Assembly (NCBI GenBank): GCA_029216955.1
Contig: JANAVB010031417.1
Location: forward strand, 20,857,818 to 20,921,817
Direction of reading: 5' to 3'
DNA length: 64,000 nucleotides
Source: Iris pallida
Lineage: Eukaryota > Streptophyta > Magnoliopsida > Asparagales > Iridaceae
Position numbers and translations under genes: made by a program. The notes beneath the pieces were generated by a model. That model did no database searches. It was not told the origin of the DNA and was given only the letters and a program-made list of their open reading frames with translations. Below, piece by piece: positions 43,860 to 55,131 of the stretch (positions within the stretch are counted from its first letter, which is position 1; the number at the start of each line of letters is the position of its first letter).

Positions 43860-44712
43860 TGTTAGTGCCGAGGCACAATTTTCGATAGAAAATTCTGAAA
43901 CTGAAACAATTGTAAAGACAACGTTTCAAATGTAACACCTTAAAGAAGATGTGCAACAGAGATCCTGGAGGATTCTGAATTACGAGGATCTAAAAAGATT
44001 CTACGTAATACACAAAAAATCTAAAGAAATTTTTGTGCAAGCGACTATCGGCAGTAGAGCTTCTAAAAAGAAGTTACTGTAAAAGGCAACATCAGCGATG
44101 ACAGGCGAGAATGAAATGCTGGGGTGAATGAACCACCGTTGCTCAAAGCTTTATTCGCCCCACACGAGCACGAACAGCTTCCAGGAACCAGCAAGTTCAC
44201 GAAGAACTTCTGAAACGCTCGTAAGTCAATATTTGAGACTTGAACGGGCTTCCTGGACTTTACAGACTCCCTTCACTCTCTTCTTGGTGCATCTTTCAAA
44301 GGAGGTCAAGGGGCTCTATTTATAGAGTGGAGTTGAGACTTCACCTCTTCTCCTATCCGATGTGGGACTAAAATACCAATACTCAAAAATAGAGTTTGAT
44401 ATTTTAGATCATCCCACAATCAGCATAGAAGTGTGCCAGTCCACGCCTACCCCCCGAACACTCCCGTGCATGCACGAGACATCCTGAAGTCCGTGTCCGA
44501 GTCCGAGTCCGCACAACAAAAATTAACTTGCATCCTTGTTGGATTTAATCCTTTTTCCTTCTAGGAAAATACTTTCACATGGCACAAACTTGTGCCCCAC
44601 TACACCTCATGTGCACACCTCAACACAAGCAATGCATTATATTGAGATACTCACCATTTGGTGTAGCCGATGTGGGACTATCTTTTCTAGTCCAAAGGCA
44701 AAAACACCAACA
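43860..44712 (-). repeat. 5' LTR of element D
   Basis: TGTTAGTGCC...CCAACA, with a small terminal hairpin (GTGCC-GA-GGCAC). TATA box at 44316-44324 on the minus strand. It contains the 14-nt self-complementary segment at 44142-44155, which also holds an AATAAA. Confidence 0.94.
44316..44324 (-). promoter_or_regulatory. TATA box of D 5' LTR
   Basis: CTCTATAAATAGAGCCCC on the minus strand, near-perfect plant TATA; start expected near 44288. Confidence 0.7.
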
Positions 44713-44822
44713 TCCTCTCTCTCCATTTCTGGCTGTACGCTATTAGAGTTAGTTGTGTCCTTATCCTATTTGCAAATCTTTCAAATTTTTCCTTTTTTTA
44801 TAATTTTAAGAAACTTTAATTA

Positions 44823-45206
44823 TATCTAACAAAGTTCTTATGTCATTTATGTGATCTGTTATAGTTGTTGTGGTGTCTCTATCAAACTAACATGTGATGC
44901 ATGAAATTATGGATCTGGACTTTCCTATTCAGTCCCGTAGATAGTGGCATACAGTATGGATGACCGACAATAAGCAATGTGGTGTGGTGGCATTTTGATT
45001 TAGATATGGGAGATTAATAAACAACAATTAATCAACCATATGATTTCAACACATGGAATAAATTGATGATATTAATGGATCTGGACTTCCTACTTTTTAT
45101 TTCCAAGAGTTTGTATAATTCAGGATACAAAACTACAAACAATCCAGAGAATAATGCAGCGGGAAAGAGTTTGATGCTGTGCGAGAGTTTTAATTTGGTA
45201 TGCTCA
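44823..45206. other. A/T-rich non-coding spacer
   Basis: No ORF, repeat or signal that I can support between the end of X and the MITE-like element. Confidence 0.5.
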
Positions 45207-45210
45207 TAGG

Positions 45211-45640
45211 CCTCGTTTGATTTGCGGAATGGAAGGGAAAGAAAATTAATTCCTTGGCATTTTTTTTCCTTTAGAAAATTAAGATTTTTATTGATTTTTT
45301 TTTTTCGATCTTTGGAAATGCCAAAGAATTTGGAAAGGAAAGTGAATATACTTCAATGTGGAAAAGTGATTTCTTGTTTGGATGGATAGAATCACTTTCC
45401 CTCCTAATTTTTCTTCCATTGAAAATCACTTTCCTTTCTTCCTCAATTCCTTTGACACCAAAACATAGGAAAGTAATCATTTTTCTTTTCCAACCCGAAG
45501 ATTCCGTGAACCAAAGGTCTCGTTTGGTTCGCGGAAAGGAAAGAAAGGAAATTAATTCTATAATATTTTCTTTCATTTGAAAAATTACAATTCTAATCAA
45601 TTTTTTTTCTGGTGTTTAAAAAAGATGAAGAAAATTGAGA
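45211..45640. repeat. MITE-like repeats, one complete and one partial
   Basis: 45211-45515 starts CCTCGTTTGATTTGCGGAA and ends with its imperfect inverse (TTCCGTGAACCAAAG). A similar start, TCTCGTTTGGTTCGCGGAA, follows at 45519 in the same direction and fades by about 45640. Both are rich in GGAAAG and TTTCC blocks that could fold back. No coding. Confidence 0.45.
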
Positions 45641-45925
45641 GGAAAAGCAGTGGCGTAGCCATGATTTGAATACAGCGGGGTCAAAAATCGACTAAAAAAA
45701 ATTTTAATTCAAAAAAAAATATAGAGAAAAAATTACATAAATTAGTCACAAATTCTGTTTTCCATACCTAACATTGGTCGTTTATTCTAGTTTTTCTATT
45801 GTAGATGTTCATTTTTCTATTTCATTTCAAAGTAGGATTGGTATTAAAGTGAACATTAATTCTAACATAATATAATCAGAACCTTAACTTCATTGTCATT
45901 CCAGTCAAGTCATACAAGACATTTT

Positions 45926-46697
45926 TGATCAATTTTGACTATTTGATCGAGGAGATTCAATATATCTTAAAAATTCATACTTAGATCCTACCATTTTAGT
46001 CATGAACCTTGTCATCCTAGGGCATTATGAAAATTAAATATATTTTTTCCCTCAAGGAAAAACAAAATTAAAATATTTTATTTTTAACCACTAATTTACT
46101 TTGACTTTATATATTTTATATTTTTTAATCAAAAATGTTATACTAGAAAATAATTTCATTTCATCTTAGAGCAAATTAAATCTTGTCATCTAGAAACAAT
46201 TAAGGATAAAATTTATGACATGATTCAGCTACTTGCAACTACAAGTAAAATGAGTAAAACATCAAATTGTTGCTCCTTCATAATATAAGTAACTTAGAAT
46301 AAAATAATTAATGATCAATTTTGACTATTTGATCGAGGAGATTCAATATATCTTAAAAATTCATACTTAGATCCTACCATTTTAGTCATGAACCTTGTCA
46401 TCCTAGGGCATTATGAAAATTAAATATATTTTTTCCCTCAAGGAAAAACAAAATTAAAATATTTTATTTTTAACCACTAATTTACTTTGACTTTATATAT
46501 TTTATATTTTTTAATCGAAAATGTTATACTAGAAAATAATTTCATTTCATCTTAGAGCAAATTAAATCTTGTCATCTAGAAACAATTAAGGATAAAATTT
46601 ATGACATGATTCAGCTACTTGCAACTACAAGTAAAATGAGTAAAACATCAAATTGTTGCTCCTTCATAATATAAGTAACTTAGAATAAAATAATTAA
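45926..46697 (+). repeat. Tandem duplication of 386 bp
   Basis: 45926-46311 is repeated at 46312-46697 with only one difference that I noticed (AATCAAAAAT versus AATCGAAAAT). Contents are A/T-rich and non-coding. The near-identity points to a recent duplication. Confidence 0.9.
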
Positions 46698-46701
46698 TAA
46701 T

Positions 46702-46706
<5 letters not shown>

Positions 46707-46743
<37 letters not shown>

Positions 46744-46758
46744 CAAATGACCCACTGC

Positions 46759-46830
<72 letters not shown>

Positions 46831-46845
46831 GCAGTGGGTCATTTG

Positions 46846-46914
<69 letters not shown>
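46707..46914. repeat. (TA)n tracts around a palindrome
   Basis: A (TA)n tract, then GCAAATGACCCACTGCTTCA (46743-46762), another (TA)n of about 65 bp, then the exact inverse of that block (46828-46847), then (TA)n again. The whole is a near-perfect palindrome of about 200 bp. Confidence 0.9.
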
Positions 46915-46917
<3 letters not shown>

Positions 46918-47379
46918 ACAAAAATCAGGAAGAAACTGGCAGGGTGGCATAATGCAACTCTATCCCCTGGGGGCAAGATGATCCTCATCAACCACGTGCT
47001 CACCTCCATCCCTATTCACACCCTGGCCGCATGCTCCCCGCCCAAAAAAGTCCTCTCCTCTCTCGAACAGATCTTCTGTAATTTTTTTTGGGGGCATTGC
47101 AACGGCCAAGACAAACATCATTGGGCCAGCTGGGATTCCATGGCTCAACCTACAATCGAGGGGGGGTTGGGATTTCCCAAATTCTCTCACATCGTCAAAG
47201 CTTTCTCAATGAAATTATGGTGGAAACTTCGCACTAACAACAACCTATGGACCAGGTTTTTGAAGGCCAGATGCTTCAAGCACTTCCACCCTGCAATGGC
47301 CTCATCCAACAGCAGATCATCAGCGGCTTGGCGTCGTATCCTTATCGGACGTGACTTGGCGGAGCCCGCGATAAGACTC
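46915..47379 (+). pseudogene. L1-type LINE reverse transcriptase C-terminal fragment
   Basis: About 155 codons: [23 protein letters not shown], then FFWG, W, then [24 protein letters not shown], the conserved region after the RT core of plant LINEs. The 5' part is missing and the fragment abuts the (TA)n palindrome; the 3' side is cut by element E at 47380. A frame extended into the (TA)n is artificial. Confidence 0.8.
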
Positions 47380-48089
47380 TGTAACGCCTGTTGTTCGTAT
47401 TACGTATTTGGAATACGTATACGTATTTTATCTTGTATTTGCATATCTCCTTGGTTTGGCTTGGCTTGTTTACTCTCGGTTTGGGTTGGCTTGGTTTGGC
47501 CGGCTGGTTGCTTGGTCCATCATGGACCAAGGTGAACCCCCTACCTACCACCAACCCATGATATTTAATTCCCCACCAACCTTCTCTCTCCTCCATAACT
47601 CTCATTTATTTTTTTCTTCTTCTTCTTCTTCCTTCCTCCCCACAACTCCCCAACCCTTAGGCAAGTGCAACTTGCTTCCACAAGAGAACTCCTTTTGATG
47701 GTTTCATTAGCTTCTCCTCATGATTCTAAACCACATTAGAATTTGTCATTTTCTATTTTGAGGCTTTAATTCTTGTAGATCTAGAGTTTTACTATTTTCA
47801 GATTTTGGTGGTTTTGATCTATCAAACTCCATTGTTTTCAAGTTTTGATGGTTCCATGTTTTAGAGAATTTCATTCTACCCAATTTTGACCTTTGGAAAG
47901 TTGGATTCGGACTTGTTTTGACCAAGTTATGAGCATTTGGAGTTTTGGGTTCCATCCTTGGAGTTCTTGCTGTTCTTGCCATTTGGAGAAGACAGTGAAC
48001 AGTGAGCTAGCTTTTTAGCTTACGCCACTGAGCTGTACGCTGCTGTTTAGTGAGCGTACGCTAGCCTTCGTGCGCTGCTGTTTAGCGAG
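47380..48089 (+). repeat. 5' LTR of E, left part
   Basis: TGTAACGCC start; a G/T-rich tract near 47450-47510 and GGCAAGTGCAACTTGC (47661) match A's LTR. It ends within a GCGTACGC-rich array at GCGAG (48085-48089). Confidence 0.9.
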
Positions 48090-49124
48090 TGTAGCACCCA
48101 GTTTCCCAAATGAGGGTAATTTTGAAATTTTATGTTTATAATTATTTTAATAATGATATTTAATTCATGATATAATTTTTGGTGATTTTAAATCATTTTA
48201 ATATTATTTAAATCAATGACTTGTGGTTTTGACGTTTTGCTAGTGAAACCCTAGAGACTGTTTGACCTAGAGCCTAACCATGTGATTATGATATTTTAAT
48301 GTCATTTTTGGCCTAAGAATATTTTTGCATTTGACCTCTTTGAATTATTTTGATATTATTTTATTATTTATAATTTTGTTTTGGGGTTATTTGAGTCGGG
48401 TTCGAATTTTAACTCAATCCGACTTGAAACGGGGACCCGGGGATAGTTTGACTCTAGTGGGACCCACACACTAGTTAGGCATGGCCCACATGATATTAAT
48501 TTTAGTCCACATGATAGAAATATTTTAGTTGAGGTTAGACTAATTATTATGGATAAGGTTAGTGTGATTAGAGACTTTAGAATGACTAATTTAGCCCCAA
48601 CCAATTAGCCATTTCCTAATACTCATAGAATAGGTTAGTGGGGGCTTTTGGACTTTTCCTAATAGGATAAAACCACCTTTATGGCCAGCCACAATAAGGA
48701 TAGGGTTGAGCCTCCTATTTGTCATTATCCATCTATTTTTCTCTCTCTTGTTCTTCCCCAAATTTCTAGAGAACAATCCCTAGCAATTTCTCCACCAAAT
48801 TCTTCCATTTCACCACCAAATCTTCTTCTTTCCTTCTCCATTCTAGCCAAGGAGGAAGATACCCAAGTTTGGGAGGATTCGGAGCTCGTTCGTATCCTTT
48901 TGGAATCTCTACGTGTCGGTGTCGCTCCGGGAAGGTTTTTCTTCGATTCGATCTACCGGGAGGTATAAATCCCATTCTCCTTTTCATTTCCTCATACATA
49001 TAGGTCTATTTTGAACCCATAGGAATGACCCCCATGGTTGTATCTCCATTTGTGTCCATTTTGTGTCCATTTGGAGGTCATAGGAGTGTCCTTTGTGTTG
49101 TGGATGTGTTCATGTTACATATAT

Positions 49125-49219
<95 letters not shown>

Positions 49220-51923
49220 AATGAGAGTGTATCTATATTTATATATGTAATAAATGGTTCATGATGAATATATAATCAAGTTTGTGAGTGTGGTTCCTCA
49301 TATTATTATTGCTATTATTGTTGTGGATAATTAGGATATATATTGTGTATTATTTTGGCTCAAACTATTTAAATCCGTCATGATTTTTATCCACGTTTTT
49401 AATTTCAGCCCTAACTTAGAAATATCATAACTTCTAGCTCAAAGCTCGGTTTAATCTTCTGTTTTTTTTAAAAGAAGCGTATTGAAGTTAGCTTTCCAAA
49501 AACATGTATTAATAGGCCTAATTATTTCTATAACTTTCTAGAGAATTATTTGAGTGTCAGCTGTACGAAAGACAAACGCGTTCTCGGTGTTTTCGCGATT
49601 CCGGGAGTTTCCGGAAACGAAAACACGATCCGTTTGAAGTTTCGGAAAGCTAACACATAGATCTATAACATACTTTAATCCTAAATTTTAATTCATGCTG
49701 AGATAGTACAGTATTGATTATTAGTAGGAGTTACTATTCGACATATGCATTTTGTGCACCCTTGTGTGTAATATAATGTTCTATTTGATTTTAACCCATA
49801 TTAATGTATATACATTATGTAATTAAATAGAGAATACAAGCATGAGTAAATGGTTAAATAAATGATGTATGAGGTGTAAGTATCCTATCTAATGTAAGCA
49901 AGCATAAGTATGGCTTGTAATGAATATGTAGGTTCCATAGTATGTAATGTATGGTGCATATAGTAGTACAAGAGAATAAATGAATGATGAATGAATGCAA
50001 GCATGAATAAAATGTAATAATAGATGTAATATATGTAATATACAAGTTAATGAGATGTAATGTTCTATGTTAATACAAATCCTATATTACCTCATGTACC
50101 CCTTACACTATGTTGACACTATCACACTTGACACTTTGTTCACTTACACTTTGACACTCTTTGATATGTATACACTATGTATGCCCATTTAACCCTCACT
50201 TGCCCCTTTGCCATGTTCACATACACACACATAGCCTCTTAAATAAGTATTTATGAATATAGTTAACTTAGCTATGTATGTATATCATATATATGTTAGC
50301 ATATTGTGTTGTAATATATATAAGTTTATATAACCATTTGAAATGCCATGATTATAGACCTAATATTGAATACTAATATATGCATGTGTATATATGTGTA
50401 GACATATATAGCTTAAAGTAATAGATTACCTAGTGTATATCCAATGTGAATTCTTGCCTATTTGAGTATTGAATAATTGCATGCTATATAGAGTCGGGTG
50501 TATGTTGGCTTGTATAACCTTGTATTGATGTGTGCTTGCTAGGATAGTCTTGGTTAGGCCTAGTAAGACTTGTTGGGTTAGGACATGACCTAGTTTGACC
50601 TAGTTTGACTAGTGCAGTTGACCAGAGTTGACCAAGGGTTGACTTTGGCCTAGTTTGACCTAGATTCATGTAGAATGCATTGTAGTGCTTTATATTACCC
50701 TTCTGGACATGTTGTGACTTGTGCTGTTCTAATTAGGAGCCAGACACCTTGTAACCTGTGTTGCTTTAAATAGGACTCTGTGGCTTCAGTTGGACCCCCT
50801 ATACTTATCAGCTGTTCAGGTTATCGAGGCGAGTACATTCACTGATCATTTCATATCCTGCTTAGAATTATTTCCTGCAGTAGATTACTTTACTTGTACT
50901 GTCACGTTGGTCACACGGATTGGTACTATATGGATCCCTTCTTGAGATGTTATCCTTAGGGAGCATCGGGTACTACATGATCTATGTGTTTCACTTACAT
51001 GGCGTATCATATGCTTCATTGGTTCTTTGATCACTTACGACATATACTCTTATGATCGTAGAGTCTTCCTAGAATCCTTATCCCATTTATGGAACTACTA
51101 TGTATCACCTTCGGGGTCTATTACCTTCGGGGTCTATCACCTTCGGGGTCTATCACCTTCGGGGTCTGTTACATAGCATCATATAACATAACCTGGCTGG
51201 ATCCTTGTGTATTGATTGGGGGTACGGAGGAGTATAAATGGACATGTGAATACTACACCAGTAGTGTAGCATCAGAATCATTTCATAGTGTAGCATCAGA
51301 ATCATCCCAGGCTATTTACATGTTCATATTGTACTCCGACTCACTAGTCACTGCTAGTTCTCTATTTATAGTAGATATTTCTATTACAGTTCTTCCTGTT
51401 TACATACTGCTTTTCTTCAGTACCTGTATCTTACTTTACTGCATGTTATATGTTTTCTAACCTGCTATGATCTGTTGAGATGTACTGTGCTCGCTCCAGT
51501 CCTGACTGGACCTGTTGATAAATTTTACAGATAGCTTGGAGGTTGCCTGCTAGCCTAGAGGAGACAAAGTAGGGTTTGTTTAGGTAGTTATTTCATTTTG
51601 TCTGGAGTTGTATTTACTTTGTGGATTACTGTATCTTTATTTGAGTTTTGAGATGTACTTCTGGGTTCATGTATCTTAGACACTTAGACTTCTATCTCCT
51701 GTATTTATTTGGATTTCATGTTTTATCTATCCTTATCATGCTCTACCTTAGATGTGATTGAGTCTGTATCTGCTATGTCACCCCCATTCGGGGAGTATAA
51801 ACTGTTTAGTCTTATACTGTTAGATGCATTAAGACCTAGGACAGCGTTCTACCGCCGACACTGCGGCGTAGGCTGGGCGTTGTTACGTTCTCGTGCCCTA
51901 ACTCTAGGGTGCGGGTCGTGACA
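48090..51923 (+). repeat. 5' LTR of F
   Basis: TGTAGCACCC...GGGTCGTGACA. It contains a (TA)n of about 90 bp (49123-49215), four 16-bp repeats with core ACCTTCGGGGTCTAT (51107-51170) and a U5 hairpin (51853-51868). The frames at 48681, 51089 and 51709 also occur in the other LTR and are not supported as genes. Confidence 0.94.
49123..49215. repeat. (TA)n microsatellite in F 5' LTR
   Basis: About 90 bp of TA; the same site in the 3' LTR (56170-56190) has only about 18 bp. Confidence 0.95.
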
Positions 51924-51950
51924 CGTTTTTAGTGGTGGCCCATGCAGGTC
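51924..51950 (+). other. Putative primer-binding region of F
   Basis: CGTTTTTAG then TGGTGGCCCATGCAGGTC from 51933; same spacing and core as A, C and E. Confidence 0.55.
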
Positions 51951-54900
51951 AAGACTAAAGTGTAGTGGTATTCGAACTTGAGTGCCACTACAGCCTGCAG
52001 TAGGATTATGATATATTTTTGAAGGTACTCAATCACAGATAGGAACCCTTGAGAGATTCTTGGGACGACCCTGGAGAATCTTATTTAACTTCAATTTGAA
52101 AACTATTTTTCCTTGATTTGTTTTATTTTATTTTCTGTTGTTGAATTTGATTTTAATGGGTTATTGTTGAATTTGAGTTGTATTTATAAATTGTGATGGA
52201 AGATTTTCGAATTTTGAATTTTGATGGTAACTGCTGCATTCGAGTTTGTATTTTGATAGATTTTGTTCATTTTTAAATTTTGATGTTCGTTAATAAATTT
52301 GATTTGATTTTTGAGCATTCATTATTGATTTAATTTAATTTTTGGCAAGATGAAATTATATGGGCTAGGTCATCTATGTTATGGAACCTAGTCTTCTATA
52401 GTCACATTAGCCAGCATGGTGAGGACATATAGTCTGACTCTGGATATATTTTTCGGGTGTGGGAATTTAAGGTTTTCGCAGCCAAGCATGCGGCACCGCA
52501 AAAATGTTAAATACCATGATTCTAGAGATATGCGCATAAGTCAAGGGCTCTGTGATTATCGTAGCCTTGCTTACTAGTATGACGAGGATTTAGAGTACCA
52601 TGATTTTGGATAGACGCATATGATTATCAGATTGTACCTTAAATATTTTCGAACATGTTTTTGCTACTTTTGTTTCAGTCATTCAAAAAAAAAGAGGAAT
52701 TATTGTTGTTTTGTTTTGTTTTGTTTCTCATTGTTTACTTAGGATGTAGCTTTAGCTATTTTTATAAACCTTGTGTAACTTCTTACAAATTTATTTCTTC
52801 TTAATACAATAAATCAGTGATTTTGCTAGGCCTTATTTTGGATTTGATATTTTAGTCCTGGATTTCAAAATGGTTTCCTCTTTTAAAACAGATAAGCAGA
52901 ACAGATTCTTTTATCATTCTTTTTCTGCCAGTATTTTTATTACCATCATTCTTGTCTTATATACCTGTCCTGATTATATCAATTCCCTGTCTCGTATATA
53001 ATTCTGTCAGTTATACCTTGAAAACTCTTGAATCTTTATGTCGTTATTTTTTTTATCTGAGAAATGTTGAGGAAGTGACGTAAATTATCTAGTTCGGAAA
53101 TGATGTAATTGGTTATCATAAAATGATTTGTAGGAATCAGAGTGTTGGATGTCAAATATGAAAAATTTGAAATGGAGATGTGGTAAAGGTTTAAAATGAA
53201 ATCGAGGGATAAATGTTATCAATTTAGAAACAATCACAGAAAGTTGGTTATGGATAATTCATGGATGTATTTCAAAACTAATAAGGATGTTCGAGGTCAA
53301 CCTAGTTTTGAGAATTTGGAAAATCTTGGTTATTGATTTTGGAAAAATTTTTACTCTGAGGCTATGTAGAATTTTTTTTTTTTAAAAAGAAGTAAAATTT
53401 TTTTATTGTATTAAATGATTATGCGAAATTGAACTAGATATTGTAAGAGGGTGACTAGAGACAGAGAGAACACAAGGATTTTACGTTATAGAAATTATTT
53501 TAGATGATTGGGAGAAATTGTGGAATTCAAAAGGATAACATTTGAGGGTAAATGTTGAAGAAAATATGAAGGTTAATTTATAAACAAGAATAAATTTGTG
53601 TGACATAGTGGTATTGGAGTTTAGTGAATACGAGACTTGATTTAAACAAATTCAAGGATTTCATAAATCGGATTTAGAGGTTTCGGATCTAATTTAAAAC
53701 GAGGTGAAGGAATTTAAAATTTCGATTAAATGAATAAGTGTCGACTCCTAAAAAGAGGGGTACGTTTCGTGGAAAATATTTTGGAAGTTAAAATTTTTTG
53801 TCTATGGTGATCATGGTAAAATTTAGATGACTGAAGGTTATAGAAATTTTTGAGGGTAGTCATATGAAGGTTGATTTTATATTTGGGTTTGTGAGAATAT
53901 GATTGGCAAATGATAAACTGATAGTATTGGAGAGATATGATTTACTGACTTCGCATGAAATCTTTTCCTGTTTTTCTCTAAAAAGGTTTTTCAATATCAT
54001 TGAATCCTAGTTTCCTTAATCACGACCAAATCGAATTCGATTATCTTTTCTTATCATATTTATATCTTGGGTTGTACTAAATTGAATTAAATTTGATTGT
54101 GACCTGAATCTCTATCCTTGTATGCTCGATCTCAGACTTTGTTGAGCCTGTCCTCCATATTGCCTAAATCTTGATTTTCTCCAATTTGATCAACTTAGAT
54201 CGTATCGAGACTAAATATTCTTAATACGTATTGTGATTGGAAATTTTCATGAAATTGGCTTTCATTCCTTAACGTTGATTCTGATTTTTCTTTTTCTTTT
54301 TCTGAACCCTTTAAAGATAATGGGTAGTTACTTTTCTTTATTTTTATGATAAGTACCAGTTTTCATATAGGATGGTAGACTGTCTTACAGTTTTGATAGT
54401 TTATTATTTTTGTAACTTTTGTTTAGCACCCTAGACTGCCTGTGTGTTTTGATACCCTATGACCGATTCGGTTAGCATGACTAGTATACCTAGGTGAGAC
54501 TTCCAACTGCTACGGTATGCCCTGACCTTGTATATTATTCCTTCAAATTGCATGATTTAGAAAAAAAAAATTTAGACCTTGATTGTTGGGAAATAGGGAC
54601 GTCATCCTATTAGTATCAGTTGTAGATATATATAGGTTAGTCCTGGATGTGGAGATGTGTGTCTATAAACATATAGCTTATGAGATTTATGAAAGATTAT
54701 AGTATCAGCCTTGATAGGATGTACTAGTCTTTTGGTGAGTATAAATGTGTTATGAGAGATAGGGATCTATATGTCTTAGTAATGCATCGTTCCTATGGTA
54801 ATAGAATGTATTAATAGATGGTTAATAGGAAGATAATAGTTTGAGCATACCTATAGTCTTTGATCAGTTCCCTTTCATCCTTAGTTAAGACCACTTTAAA

Positions 54901-55094
54901 ATAGGTCCAGTCCCTTGGATATAGGTTCCAGTCCATATTTTATTGAAGTTCCATTACCGCCGTACAGCAGAGCAGTATTGGAGGTATTCCTAGATTGACA
55001 CTTTTTAGATGTCCGTTTATTATTCCAGTGTTAGGAAGTGTTACCTTAGATATTGGGTAGGTTAGAGGCTCTAGAAGGAGTACTATCGATCTTA
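51951..55094 (+). other. Non-coding interior of F
   Basis: A/T-rich, stops in all frames at short distance, no zinc knuckle, protease, RT or integrase motif. I see no tandem repeat or internal gene here. Confidence 0.8.
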
Positions 55095-55131
55095 AATTTC
55101 GAGGACAAAATTTTTCTAAGGTGGGTAGAGT
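55095..55131 (+). promoter_or_regulatory. Conserved hairpin and polypurine tract of F
   Basis: AATTTCG-AGGA-CAAAATT (55095-55112), then AAGGTGGGTAGAGT next to the LTR, the same unit as in A and C. Confidence 0.75.

Larger units (their letters stand above)
38024..44712 (-). mobile_element. Element D: Ty1/copia retrotransposon
   Basis: Minus-strand element with 853-bp LTRs at 43860-44712 (5') and 38024-38876 (3'), inside the right arm of X. Flanks are CCCTC (38019-38023) and TCCTC (44713-44717), a 4-of-5 match. Order on the minus strand: gag, protease, integrase, RT, RNase H, the copia order, then about 1 kb of non-coding repeats. LTRs differ at roughly 15-18 sites. Several stops and frameshifts make it inactive. 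Confidence 0.94.
36897..44822. mobile_element. Element X: long fold-back DNA element, interrupted by D
   Basis: The left arm (36897-37120: GGGTAAAGAAGTTTCTC, GGTAAGGACAC, AATGGAGAGAGAG, then a G+C-rich block with CAACTGAGTTGGCGCC) recurs inverted at 37920-38023 and, beyond D, at 44713 to about 44822. The A/T-rich inside (37110-37320) is also inverted at 37385-37560, and that right arm is duplicated at 37715-37890. Without D it is about 1.2 kb, non-coding. Long terminal inverted repeats suggest a Mutator-type or fold-back element. The flanking duplication is unclear (A/T-rich). Confidence 0.7.

Noticed and set aside
46648..46914. ORFs encoding long Tyr-Ile runs
   Set aside because: They are direct translations of (TA)n on both strands. 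The same applies to 49038-49250.
48681..48968. 95-codon ORF duplicated at 55724; also 51089-51460 with 58073-58417
   Set aside because: All lie in the LTRs of F. Two copies exist because LTRs are duplicated; no domain is seen.
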